From: RPQJ01 sp963823535
GTDB lineage: Bacteria > Pseudomonadota > Gammaproteobacteria > Steroidobacterales > Steroidobacteraceae
Direction of reading: 5' to 3'
Assembly (NCBI GenBank): GCA_963823535.1
Contig: CAWGLZ010000006.1
Location: 496,001 to 560,000 of the forward strand
DNA: 64,000 nt
This document shows, one piece after another, positions 9,321-18,131 of this stretch. The notes beneath the pieces were generated by a model, which made no database searches, was not told where the DNA came from, and worked only from the letters and a program-made list of their open reading frames with translations. The position numbers and the translations under genes are program-made. Position 1 is the stretch's first letter. The number at the start of each line of letters is the position of its first letter.

Positions 9321-9838
9321 GCCTCGTCGCACTGCTCGTGGCCACGATCCTGCTCGACTTCGACGATGCGGCCGACGCGGCGCTGTGGCGCCCCGTGGAC
9401 GACGTCGTCATGGGCGGTGTCTCGAGCAGCTCGTTCGACCGCGCCGAACCGGGCGTTGCGCGCTTCAGTGGCACCGTCTCGCTGGAAAATTCCGGCGGCT
9501 TCGCCTCGGTACGCACGCCGCCGCGCGACTGGGACACCTCTGGCGCCACCGCGTTCCTGCTGCGCGTCCGCGGCGACGGCAAGCAGTACAAGTTCACGCT
9601 GCGCACCAGCGACGGCTTCGACGGCATCCAGTACCAGGCCCGTTTCTCGCCACCCGCCGGCGAGTGGACCGACGTGCGCCTGCGCGTCGAGGATTTCGTA
9701 CCGACGTTCCGCGGTCGCAAGGTCCCCTTCGCGCCGCCCCTGGACCCGGCGAAGATCCGCGCGCTCGGCCTGATGATCAGCGACAAGCAGGCCGGCCCCT
9801 TTGAGCTGTTGATCGATCGGGTCGCAATCGAGAACTGA
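9317..9838 (+). CDS. CIA30 / NDUFAF1-like protein
   Basis: This protein of about 173 residues has the CIA30 galactose-binding-like jelly-roll signature: DDVVMGGVSSS, FSGTVSLENSGGFASVRT, YKFTLRTS and LGLMISDKQAGPFELLID. In mitochondria CIA30 is a complex I assembly factor; the role of the bacterial homologues is not settled. The frame starts with TTG at 9317, overlapping the alcohol dehydrogenase stop (TTGA), so the two are translationally coupled; GTG at 9338 is an alternative. The first residues are hydrophobic but short for a signal peptide. Confidence 0.85.
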   Translation: MSLVALLVATILLDFDDAADAALWRPVDDVVMGGVSSSSFDRAEPGVARFSGTVSLENSGGFASVRTPPRDWDTSGATAFLLRVRGDGKQYKFTLRTSDGFDGIQYQARFSPPAGEWTDVRLRVEDFVPTFRGRKVPFAPPLDPAKIRALGLMISDKQAGPFELLIDRVAIEN

Positions 9839-9847
9839 CGCGCGACC

Positions 9848-11605
9848 TCAACCCTCGGGCAAGCGCAGCCTGCGCTCGACCTCGCGGTAGCGCGGATCGC
9901 TGCGCAACGGGTCCATGACCGGATCGGCGCGGAAGGCCCCGAGCAGCGCCGACGGTTCGGCGAACGCCCGATCCAGCCACTGGAACGCCTCGTCCGCGTC
10001 ACCCAGCGCCGCGTGGACCGACGCGATATCGTAGGCGGGCACATAGCGATGCTTTGCCAGTTCGACCAGGCGGTTGAGTTCGGTCCGGGCCTCGTCGGTG
10101 CGGCCCGCCCGCGCAAGGGCGACGCCCGCCACTGAATAGCCACCCGGCGACTTCCCCGCGACGTCTGACGCGAGCACCAGCGCTTCACCGTATCGAGCGA
10201 GTTCGACGTAGACGCTGGCCAGCAGGGCTCGCGCGAGCATGTTCCCCGGCTCGACCTCGACGACTCGCTCCAGCGCCGCCGCCGCCTCGCCGTGCCGACG
10301 CGCCGAGTACAGTCCGCGGGCGTAGGTGACGACCGGCGGCATCGAGCTCGGCTCCAGTTCCATGGCGGTCGCGAGTTCGGCGAGCCCCTCGTCGGTGCGA
10401 CCGACGAACACGAGCCAGAGGCCACGCCACACGCGCGCCATCGCGTAGCGCGGGTCGTGGCGGATCGCCTCGTCGAAATCCTCGAGCGCGGCCGGCCAGT
10501 CGTGCAGGAAATTCATGCGGATGTGGCCGCGCGTCGCGTGCGCTTCGGCCAGGTCCGGATCGAGCTCGAGCGCGCGCTCGGCGGCCTGTAGTGCAGCCGG
10601 GTAGACCTCGCGCGGTTCCCGCGCTGCAAAGACGGCCTGGACCGCCAGCGCGTCGGCAAGACCCGAATAGGCGAGCGCGAACTGCGGGTCGCGCGCCACG
10701 GCCTGGCTGTAGTAGTCGATCGCTTTCTGCAGGCTGACCGGCGAAGAGCGGCGGTTCCAGTGGTAGCGCCCGTTCAGGAACAGGTCGTACGCAATGGAAT
10801 CACTGGTGGGCCGGCGCGCGAGGCGTTGCTGCTCGACCGACGTCAGCTGCACCGCGAGCGCAGCCGTGACCCGGTCGGCGATCGAGTCCTGCACGGCGAA
10901 GATGTCGGTGTACTGCTCGTCGAACCGTCCGGACCAGAGTTGCCGTCCGTCGTCGACGCTCAGCAGGCGCGCCGTCACGCGCAGCCGTTCGCCGCTCCTC
11001 TGGACGCTGCCGTCGAGCACCGAGCGTACGCCGAGCTCGCGACCGGCGGCGAGCGCATCGCTGTCGAGCGCCGAATAGCGGCGCACCGAGCTCAGCGGGC
11101 TCACGGCCATTCCCGCGATGCCGCTCAAGCGCAGGATCAGCGTGTCGGCCATGCCGAACTCGAGGGCTTCGTCCCGATCGGTCGCCACCACCGGCTTGAA
11201 CGGCAGCACCGCCAGCGTCGCCCGGCTGGCGGGCGGCGGTAGCGGCGGATCCTCGTCCCGCCACTCGTGGGTCGCGGCGAAGTACCCGAGGGCCACGGCC
11301 AGCAATGCGGCTATTGCGAGATCGAAGCGGCGGTGCGGTCGCAGCCGCAGCGCCGCGCCACGCGGCGCGGGCTCCTCGCGCACGAGACCGACGGGCGTCC
11401 ACTCGAAGAACCAGGCGATCGCGATTGCGGCCGGCAGGCCGAGCAGCAGGACGATCACCAGGGCACGCAGGATCCACGCAGGCCAGACGAAGGCGTCAGA
11501 GAGGAACTCGGCCACCTGCGCCAGCAGCCAGGCGATCGCAAGATAGGCGATCAGGACTCGGTGGACGTTGCGTCGCCGGAGCTCGGCCAGCCAACCCGCC
11601 TGCAT
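9848..11605 (-). CDS. Membrane-anchored TolB/FlgO-like and TPR protein
   Basis: This is a 585-residue protein. Its N-terminus LRRRNVHRVLIAYLAIAWLL, followed by two further hydrophobic segments to about residue 110, anchors it in the inner membrane. Residues about 125-260 (LAVLPFKPV, DTLILRLSGI, GVRSVLDGSVQRSGERLRVTA, QLWSGRFD) form the FlgO/TolB-like domain common in adenylate-cyclase-like TPR proteins. The remainder is a run of TPRs. The N-terminal cyclase or DNA-binding domain of many relatives is absent, so it is probably a scaffold. It starts 12 bases after the outer-membrane protein gene, in the same orientation. Confidence 0.85.
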   Translation of the reverse strand: MQAGWLAELRRRNVHRVLIAYLAIAWLLAQVAEFLSDAFVWPAWILRALVIVLLLGLPAAIAIAWFFEWTPVGLVREEPAPRGAALRLRPHRRFDLAIAALLAVALGYFAATHEWRDEDPPLPPPASRATLAVLPFKPVVATDRDEALEFGMADTLILRLSGIAGMAVSPLSSVRRYSALDSDALAAGRELGVRSVLDGSVQRSGERLRVTARLLSVDDGRQLWSGRFDEQYTDIFAVQDSIADRVTAALAVQLTSVEQQRLARRPTSDSIAYDLFLNGRYHWNRRSSPVSLQKAIDYYSQAVARDPQFALAYSGLADALAVQAVFAAREPREVYPAALQAAERALELDPDLAEAHATRGHIRMNFLHDWPAALEDFDEAIRHDPRYAMARVWRGLWLVFVGRTDEGLAELATAMELEPSSMPPVVTYARGLYSARRHGEAAAALERVVEVEPGNMLARALLASVYVELARYGEALVLASDVAGKSPGGYSVAGVALARAGRTDEARTELNRLVELAKHRYVPAYDIASVHAALGDADEAFQWLDRAFAEPSALLGAFRADPVMDPLRSDPRYREVERRLRLPEG

Positions 11606-11616
11606 CGTCCGCCCCC

Positions 11617-13248
11617 CTAGAAGCTCGCCTTGGTCTGCACCAGCAACTGCACCGAGTCGATATCGTCCCCGCCGTCGAGCGGGAATGCCAGATCAATGTG
11701 AATCACGTTGCCGAACGACGAGCGGCTCGAGCCCAGCCGCAGGCCGATCCCGACGTCCTTCAGCAGCCCGTCGCTCTCGAGGCCCGTGACGTCGGTGCCC
11801 CAGGTCCGGCCCATGTCGAAGAACGCCGCCGCGCCGACATGGAACAGCCGGAAGGGGTACCACTTCGTGTAGTACCGCTGCTCGAGCGTCAGCAGCGCGC
11901 GCGCCGTGCCGGCCTGGTATCGCAGCGGATAGCCGCGCAAGCCGTTGTCGCCGCCGAGCAGCAACTGCGATTCCTCGTCGAGGTTCTCGGTGACCGCGGC
12001 GGAGACCGCGGCGTAGAACTTGCTGTATTTCGAGGTTGGCCAGTAGAGGCGGCCCTCCGCACCCACGATGCCATTCTGCACGGTACCGTCCTCGAGCCGG
12101 CCGGACGCGGACAGCGAGCCAAACACGGTCTGCCCGGAGCGCAGGTCCTCACCGTCCTGCACGTAGGCGCTGACGATCAGCGCGTCGCGGTCGGAGCCCG
12201 CGGACTCGGACGCATAGCCGATCCGCGCATTTGCGCGCAGGCCGACCAGCACGTCCTCGGTGCGACGGATCTGGTCGAGGTTGACGCGCCGCTGGAATTC
12301 GTCCTCGACCCACTCGACGCCGATCCACGGATACAGCAGCTCGCGGTCGCCGGGCAGCGGACCGCCGAGGACCTCGTCCGGCGCAGGGTCGAACTGGTCG
12401 CGCTGGTAGGTCACGCCCGCCGTCCAGCGCCGGACCCCGCGACCCTGCAGGCCACGGGACCAGCCGCCGTAGGCCTCGTAGTACTCGTCGCGATGCTCGA
12501 ATTCGCCGGTCACCTTGCCGAGCTGGTAGCGCGACTCGATGCGCTCGCCGTCGGCCAGGAACGTGCCGCCGGCGCGCCGCACGTCGAGCGCATAGAACGG
12601 CCGGGACAGGGCGAACAGCTTCTCGCTGCCATCGTCAGAATCGACGTAGGTCGTCGTCAGGCGCGTAAAGCTCTCGAAGAAATGCGGATTGAAGTAGGTC
12701 ACGGCCAGCGACTCGCGGTCGACGTCGCTCTCCCACTCGAGGTCGATCTTCTGCCCGGTACCTATCAGGTTGTCTTCCTGGAGCTGGACGGCAAACGCGT
12801 TCTCGCCCCCCGAGCGACTGAAGCTGACCCCTGGATTCAGCGTCCAGACGTCGCGGGTGCGCACCTCGAGGTCGACCGTCTGCCCGTCGTAGCTGACCGG
12901 CACGATGACCGCTTCGTAGATGTAATTGTTCGCGCGCAGCAGCCGCTCGGTCTCGAGCACGAGCCGGTGCTTGTACGGTTCGCCGGACTCGAAAAGCAAC
13001 TGGTCCTGGATCACGGACGGGCGCGTCTCGATGTGGAGCTTGTTCGCCGTGCGGTAGAGCCATCCGCTCTCGCCCTCGACGCTGGTATCGAACACGTCGC
13101 CGACGACGACCCTCACCTCGCCGATCACCGCACCGCGGGCTTCGAGTTCCTCGGGCGGCGGTATCGCGCCCGTGTCGCCCTCTCCCTCGGCCTGCAGCGG
13201 CGCAGCCCAGCACGCGAGCAGCAGCAGGCCGCAGGCCAGGCCGCGCAT
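11617..13248 (-). CDS. BamA/TamA-type outer-membrane surface antigen
   Basis: This protein of about 543 residues has a signal peptide (GLACGLLLLACWAAPLQAEG). A short POTRA-like periplasmic region follows (IETRPSVIQDQLLFESGEPY, RLLRANNYIYEAVIVPV). The C-terminal half is a 16-strand Omp85-type barrel with the LLGGDNGLRGYPLRY motif and a terminal aromatic residue (TKASF), the beta-signal for insertion. It has far fewer POTRA domains than BamA (about 800 residues), so it is a shorter Omp85 relative rather than the essential BamA. The ATG at 13248 is chosen for the signal peptide; the frame is open upstream over the quinone-reductase gene. Confidence 0.85.
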   Translation of the reverse strand: MRGLACGLLLLACWAAPLQAEGEGDTGAIPPPEELEARGAVIGEVRVVVGDVFDTSVEGESGWLYRTANKLHIETRPSVIQDQLLFESGEPYKHRLVLETERLLRANNYIYEAVIVPVSYDGQTVDLEVRTRDVWTLNPGVSFSRSGGENAFAVQLQEDNLIGTGQKIDLEWESDVDRESLAVTYFNPHFFESFTRLTTTYVDSDDGSEKLFALSRPFYALDVRRAGGTFLADGERIESRYQLGKVTGEFEHRDEYYEAYGGWSRGLQGRGVRRWTAGVTYQRDQFDPAPDEVLGGPLPGDRELLYPWIGVEWVEDEFQRRVNLDQIRRTEDVLVGLRANARIGYASESAGSDRDALIVSAYVQDGEDLRSGQTVFGSLSASGRLEDGTVQNGIVGAEGRLYWPTSKYSKFYAAVSAAVTENLDEESQLLLGGDNGLRGYPLRYQAGTARALLTLEQRYYTKWYPFRLFHVGAAAFFDMGRTWGTDVTGLESDGLLKDVGIGLRLGSSRSSFGNVIHIDLAFPLDGGDDIDSVQLLVQTKASF

Positions 13249-13283
13249 CCCGGGCCAACGGTCCAGCGAAGACTCGTGCGTAA

Positions 13284-14258
13284 TCAGGGGATGAGCACCG
13301 TCGATCCGATGGTGCGACGGGCCTCGAGGTCGCGGTGTGCCTGGGCGACGTCCTGCAGCGGGTAGGTCTGCCCGATCTCGATGCGGACCGCCCCGCGGCC
13401 GATCACCTCGAACAGCTCGCGGGCGCTGCGCTCGAGTTCGGCATGCGTGGCGATGTAGTGAAAGAGCGTCGGCCGCGTCAGGAACAGCGATCCGCGTCGC
13501 GCCAGCTCGAGGGGTGCGACGGGCGGCACCGGACCCGAGGCATTGCCGTAGGTGACCATCATGCCGCGCGGCCGCAGGCTGTCGAGCGAGGCGAAGAAGG
13601 TGTCCTTGCCCACCGAGTCGTAGACGACGTGTGCGCCGCGGCCACCCGTCAGTTCGCGGACCCGTGCCGGGAGATCGTCGCGACCCTGCACCAGGGCGTG
13701 ATGGCAGCCGTGCGCGAGCGCGGTCGCCGCCTTTGCATCGCTGCCGACGACCCCGATCACCGTCGCGCCGAGGTGCCGCGCCCACTGCGAGGCGATCAAT
13801 CCGACGCCGCCGGCGGCCGCGTGAACGACGACCGCGTCGCCCTTGCGGACCCGGTAGGTACGGCGCAGCAGGAACTGCGCGGTCAGGCCCTTGAGGATTG
13901 CCGCGGCCGCCAGGCGATCACTGACGCCGTCGGGAATCCGCACGACCCGATCGGCCGGCATGACCCGCTCCTGGGCGTAGGCCCCGGGCTGGTTCGAGGC
14001 ATAGGCCACGCGATCACCCACCGCGATGCCCCGCACCCGCGGCCCGACCTCCTCGACGACGCCCGCCGCCTCCCGGCCGAGCCCCATGGGCAGTGCGCCC
14101 GGATACAGCCCGGTGCGCTCGTAGACGTCGATGAAGTTGAGCCCGATCGCCGTCTGGCGGATGAGCACCTCGCCGCGACCCGGCACGGCCGCGACGACCG
14201 GTTCCCACCGCAGGATTTCGGGACCGCCGTGGACGTGAATGCGGATGGCGTGTGGCAT
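13284..14258 (-). CDS. qor: NADPH:quinone oxidoreductase (zeta-crystallin type)
   Basis: This 324-residue MDR enzyme lacks the zinc ligands of alcohol dehydrogenases, as expected for QOR. It carries GLNFIDVYERTGLYP, the VHAAAGGVGLIASQWA nucleotide-binding loop and YDSVGKDTF. QOR reduces quinones with NADPH in the cytoplasm. The outer-membrane protein gene starts 36 bases downstream on the same strand. Confidence 0.92.
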   Translation of the reverse strand: MPHAIRIHVHGGPEILRWEPVVAAVPGRGEVLIRQTAIGLNFIDVYERTGLYPGALPMGLGREAAGVVEEVGPRVRGIAVGDRVAYASNQPGAYAQERVMPADRVVRIPDGVSDRLAAAAILKGLTAQFLLRRTYRVRKGDAVVVHAAAGGVGLIASQWARHLGATVIGVVGSDAKAATALAHGCHHALVQGRDDLPARVRELTGGRGAHVVYDSVGKDTFFASLDSLRPRGMMVTYGNASGPVPPVAPLELARRGSLFLTRPTLFHYIATHAELERSARELFEVIGRGAVRIEIGQTYPLQDVAQAHRDLEARRTIGSTVLIP

Positions 14259-14346
14259 GGGGGCGGCGCCTGGTCAGGGGGTGCCTAGTGTAAGAAGCTC
14301 CGGGCCGGCGCAGCCAGCTTTCCCAGCCGGCCCTGCCTCCGGATCA

Positions 14347-14709
14347 CTACTCCCTCTCGCCCAGCGGCGCCTCCGCGATCACGAGATCCGTGACCGGCTT
14401 CCCACCCACGAGGTGCTGCTCGACGATGCGGTCGAGGTTCGCGGGCGTGCAGTCGCGATACCAGATGCCCTCGGGATAGACGACCGCGACCGGGCCCGAG
14501 GTGCAGATGCGCAGGCAATCGGCCCGGGTGCGCAGGACACCGCAGCGCGCATCCTGCAGCCCGAGTTCGCGCAGCCGTTGCTTGAGGTGATTCCAGCTGG
14601 CCTCGCCCTGCTCGCGGGGCGCGCACTTCCCGCCCACGCACAGGAAGATGTGGCGTGACTGCTCCGGGAGCTTCAGCTTGGCGAGGGCGGCGTGCAGTGG
14701 CTCAGGCAT
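14347..14709 (-). CDS. Thioredoxin-like [2Fe-2S] ferredoxin
   Basis: This 120-residue protein has the thioredoxin-fold ferredoxin pattern: FLCVGGKCAPREQG with two cysteines near residue 25-30, and CLRICTSGPVAVVYPEG with the second pair near residue 65-69. Relatives are the (2Fe-2S) ferredoxins/sucrase-ferredoxin group and NuoE-like domains. It should be a small cytoplasmic electron carrier; no partner is obvious among the neighbours. Confidence 0.85.
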   Translation of the reverse strand: MPEPLHAALAKLKLPEQSRHIFLCVGGKCAPREQGEASWNHLKQRLRELGLQDARCGVLRTRADCLRICTSGPVAVVYPEGIWYRDCTPANLDRIVEQHLVGGKPVTDLVIAEAPLGERE

Positions 14710-14766
14710 GAAGATCGCAGTCCCGCGGTTGGAGACTGCGATCGTACTGCCTGGGGCGGCGGCGCG

Positions 14767-15105
14767 TCAGAGCGCCTGGTCGTCCGCTTCGCCGGTGCGG
14801 ATGCGGATGGCGCGCTCGAGGTCCGAGATGAAGATCTTGCCGTCGCCCACCTTGCCGGTGCGGGCGGCACCCACGATCGCCTCCACGACCTGGTCGACCA
14901 GGGAGTCCTTGACGGCGACCTCGATGCGGGTCTTCGGCACGAAGTCCACGACGTACTCGGCGCCGCGATACAGCTCGGTATGTCCGCGTTGCCGCCCGAA
15001 GCCCTTGACCTCCGTCACCGTCATGCCGGAGACGCCGAGCTCCGACAGGGCGGCGCGAACGTCGTCCAGCTTGAAGGGTTTGATGATTGCGCTGATCAGC
15101 TTCAT
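14767..15105 (-). CDS. glnK: Nitrogen regulatory P-II protein (GlnB/GlnK family)
   Basis: This is a standard-length 112-residue P-II signal protein. Tyr51 in the T-loop (ELYRGAEY) is the uridylylation site, and the GKIFI and RIRTGE motifs are intact. P-II trimers sense 2-oxoglutarate, ATP/ADP and nitrogen status and control AmtB, NtrB and ATase. The ATG at 15105 (MKLISAIIKPF) is the family start. Residues fit both GlnB (GMTVTEV) and GlnK (GEADDQAL). A sigma54-type promoter 58 bases upstream favours a nitrogen-regulated GlnK-like role, although no amtB follows in the window. Confidence 0.95.
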   Translation of the reverse strand: MKLISAIIKPFKLDDVRAALSELGVSGMTVTEVKGFGRQRGHTELYRGAEYVVDFVPKTRIEVAVKDSLVDQVVEAIVGAARTGKVGDGKIFISDLERAIRIRTGEADDQAL

Positions 15106-15162
15106 AGGGCTCTGGCTCCTCGACTCTTCGTAATTGTCCGGCGGAGATCGCTCCAGCCAATA

Positions 15163-15178
15163 TGCAGAAACCGTGCCG
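15163..15178 (-). promoter_or_regulatory. Sigma54 (-24/-12) promoter of the P-II gene
   Basis: On the minus strand the sequence reads CGGCACGgtttCTGCA, against the consensus TGGCACG-N4-TTGCA. The invariant GG and GC are exactly ten bases apart. Transcription would start near 15151, giving a leader of about 46 bases. Such promoters are known for glnK genes. Confidence 0.6.
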
Positions 15179-15263
15179 TCGCTGGCCGAACGCCAGAAAC
15201 CAGCCTCCCCGGCGCACTCCCGCACCAGCATGGAGCGCCGCCGCGGTCGGCCTGCGCGTCCAT

Positions 15264-15283
15264 GGTGCGCCGTGGTGCGCCGT
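15264..15283. repeat. Tandem 10-bp direct repeat upstream of the P-II sigma54 promoter
   Basis: Two exact copies of GGTGCGCCGT lie back to back, one helical turn apart and about 90 bases upstream of the sigma54 promoter, where enhancer-binding proteins sit. The complement holds GCACCA-like half sites as in NtrC sites, but as direct rather than inverted repeats. Confidence 0.35.
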
Positions 15284-15316
15284 CGTCGCCCCGGCTGGCG
15301 GAACCCGCGACCGGGG

Positions 15317-16805
15317 CTAGCCCAGCCAGCGGACCGTGACCGCGGAGACCGCGATGATGACACCCCAGGCGAGGATATTCACCACCCACCCGGCACGCAT
15401 CATGTCGCGCATGCGGATCCGGCCCGAGCCATAGGCGATCGCGTTCGGGGCCGTGCCCACCGGCAGCATGAATGCGCAGGAGGCGGCGACGGCCGCCGGC
15501 ACCACGAGTTCCATGACCGGCTGGCCGGTCGCCGTGGCCAGCGCCGCCAGGATCGGCATGAAAGTCGCGGCCGTGGCCACGTTGCTGGTGAGCTCCGTCC
15601 ACAGGATGGCCACGATCACGACCAATGCGGTCACCGCGAGCGGCGGCCACCCCACGATGCGGGCGAGGAGTTCGCCGATGTGCTGCGAGAGCCCGCTCTC
15701 CTGGATCAGGGCGGCGAGCGCAAGCCCGCCGCCGAACAGAAACAGTGTGTCCCAGGGGATGCGCCGGAAATCCGGCCCCTGCAGCAGGGTACCGCCGCTC
15801 GCGCCCCCCGAAGGCACGATGAACAGCGCCAGCCCCGCCAGCATGGCGATCCCCATGTCGCTCAGGGCACCCAGGCCCGGGATGGCCTTTAGCCAGTGCG
15901 AGGTGACCCAGGCCAGGGCCGCGGCGCTGACGATCACGGCGACGCGACGCTCGGGCCCGGTCATGGGCCCCAGTTCGCGCAGCTCGTGGCGCACCAGGTC
16001 CCGGGCCTGCTCGACGTCGGCCAGCCGGAACGGATGGCTCCAGGCCACCAGCACCCACCAGGCGCCGAACAGCAGCAGCAGGCTGCAGGGCAGGCCGAAG
16101 ATCAGCCATTGGGCAAAGCTCGGCCGCACGCCGTAGGTCTGCTCCATGAACGCGACGGCCAGCGCGTTGGTGGGCGTGCCGATCAGCGTGGCGAGGCCGC
16201 CGATCGTCGCGGAGTACGCCACGGCGAGGATGATCGCGATCGAGAAGTTGCCTCGCTCCGTGCCGGCCTGCTCGGCGTCCGGGGCGACGATGCCCGCGAT
16301 CGATGCCGCCACGGGCAGCATCATCAGCGTGGTCGAGGTATTCGACACCCACATGCTGACGAACGCGGTGGCGACCATGACGCCGAGCACCAGGCCGCGC
16401 GCGCTGGCGCCGGCCCGCGTCACGATGTGAAACGCGATGCGCCGGTGCAGGTTCCAGCGCTCCAGCGCGAGCGCGAGCATGCATCCACCGAGGATGAGGA
16501 AGATCGTCGAGCTGCCGTAGCCGTGTCCCGCACGCTCGACGGGCATGATGCCGAGCAGCGGTCCGGCCGCGAGCGGCAGCATGGCGGTCGCCGGGATCGG
16601 CAGGGCCTCGGTGGCCCACCAGACGGCCATCAGCACGGCCAGCGCAGCGGCGCGCCACGCCGGCGCCGAAAAGCCGGCCGGTTCCGGCAACCAGAGCATG
16701 AGCACGAACAGGGAAAGCCCGAGCCAGAGGCCGGTGCGCTGTGCCGTCGTGCGATGAGCGGGTCGGTCCATCGGGCTGCGTTCGCGGCGTAATCGGGCCA
16801 TCATG
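15317..16805 (-). CDS. DASS/SLC13-family anion (dicarboxylate) symporter
   Basis: This protein of about 495 residues has 11-12 hydrophobic segments. The two SNT signatures of the divalent anion:sodium symporter family are present: SNTSTTLMMLPVA near residue 155 and TSNVATAATFMP near residue 410. IGTPTNALAV and VGTAPNAIAYGSG also fit the family. It should import a dicarboxylate or related anion with Na+ across the inner membrane. Starts at 16805, 16802 and 16772 (MDRPAHRT) are all possible; none has a strong ribosome site. Confidence 0.88.
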
Positions 16806-16912
16806 CCACACGACCGCGCCACGACTGCTTTCTCGACGGCGAGGGTCCGTATATAAAGAACGCCGTGTTCCCGGCCGACGGCGCCGGTCGCGGCTGGACA
16901 AACGGGACAGGA

Positions 16913-18121
16913 ATGCCGGAAACCTTCGTCATCGTCGGCGCGAGCCACGCCTCGGTCCAGGCCATCGACACCCTGCGGCGCGAAGGGCATGCGGGCCCGA
17001 TCGTCCTCGTGGGCGACGAACCCTCACTGCCCTACAACCGCCCGCCGCTGTCGAAGAAGTTCCTCTCGGGCGAACTCGACCGCGAGCGTCTCCTGCTGCG
17101 CAGTCCGCAGTACTACGCCCAGCACGGCGTCGAGACGCGTCTCGGCAGCCGTGTCACGGCGATCGACTGCGGCGCACGACGGCTGCGGCTCAGCGACGGC
17201 GGGGAACTCGACTACGGCAAGCTGCTGCTCTGCGTGGGCAGCCGGCCTCGACGCCTCGAGGTGCCCGGAAACGCGCTCGCGGGCATTCACTGCCTGCGGA
17301 CCATCGCAGACGTCGACGCCATTCGCGGCGACCTGGCCCACGCGCGGCGGCTGGTGGTCGTCGGCGCCGGATACATCGGGCTCGAGGCCGCTGCCAGCGC
17401 GCGCCACCTCGGGCTCGAAGTCACCGTGCTCGAGACCGCCGACCGGCCGATGAACCGGGTCGTGGCGCCGGCGCTGTCGGAGTTCTACGTGCGGCGCCAC
17501 GAGCACGAAGGCGTGCGCATCCTCTGCAATTCTTCGGTGACGGCGTTCCTGGGCCACGAGCGCGTTCGCGCCGTCGCCTGCGGCGAGGAAGAGTTTCCGG
17601 CCGACCTCGTGATCGTCGGCGTCGGCATCCTGCCCGACGTGACCCTCGCGGCCGCCGCCGGCCTCGAGTGCGACAACGGGATCCGGGTGGACGAACAGTG
17701 CCGCACCTCCGACGAGCACATCTTCGCGGCAGGCGACTGCACCAACCACCCGAGCGTCCGCTACGGGCGTCGCGTCCGCCTGGAGTCGGTCGACAATGCC
17801 GTCGAGCAGGGCCGGACGGCGGCCGCGAACATGTGCGGCCATCCCGCCCGGCACGAGCACGTGCCGTGGTTCTGGTCCGACCAGTACGACGTCAAGCTGC
17901 AGATCGCGGGGCTGTCCGAGGGCTACGACGCGACCGTCGTGCGCGGCGACCCGGCGTCGGGACGCTTCGCCCTGTACTACCTCGCAAAGGGCGAGCTGCT
18001 GGCGGTGGACGCCGTGAACAGCCCGCGCGATTTCATGACCGGCAAGAAGTGGATCGCGGAGCGCAAGCATCCCGATCCTGCACGACTCGCCGATACCTCC
18101 CTGGACCTGAAGACGATCTGA
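16913..18121 (+). CDS. FAD-dependent ferredoxin/rubredoxin-reductase-like oxidoreductase
   Basis: This is a 402-residue pyridine nucleotide-disulphide-type flavoprotein. It has an N-terminal FAD-binding motif VIVGASHASVQA, SLPYNRPPLSKKFL, a second NAD-binding motif VVVGAGYIGLEAA, the FAD motif HIFAAGDCTNH and a C-terminal reductase domain (WFWSDQYDVKLQIAG). These enzymes reduce a ferredoxin or rubredoxin for monooxygenases. The ATG at 16913 has GGGACAGG just upstream. A TATATA hexamer near 16850 could be the -10 element. phaC follows after 10 bases, so the two may form an operon. Confidence 0.9.
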   Translation: MPETFVIVGASHASVQAIDTLRREGHAGPIVLVGDEPSLPYNRPPLSKKFLSGELDRERLLLRSPQYYAQHGVETRLGSRVTAIDCGARRLRLSDGGELDYGKLLLCVGSRPRRLEVPGNALAGIHCLRTIADVDAIRGDLAHARRLVVVGAGYIGLEAAASARHLGLEVTVLETADRPMNRVVAPALSEFYVRRHEHEGVRILCNSSVTAFLGHERVRAVACGEEEFPADLVIVGVGILPDVTLAAAAGLECDNGIRVDEQCRTSDEHIFAAGDCTNHPSVRYGRRVRLESVDNAVEQGRTAAANMCGHPARHEHVPWFWSDQYDVKLQIAGLSEGYDATVVRGDPASGRFALYYLAKGELLAVDAVNSPRDFMTGKKWIAERKHPDPARLADTSLDLKTI

Positions 18122-18131
18122 GGCACCGACC

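Noticed and set aside
11305..13365. Plus-strand open frame of 686 codons
   Set aside because: It is a shadow of the outer-membrane protein and TPR genes on the minus strand; no domain or signal is visible.
14259..14346. Possible terminator between quinone reductase and ferredoxin genes
   Set aside because: The GCCGGC/GCCGGC pieces are short with poor pairing and no T-run.
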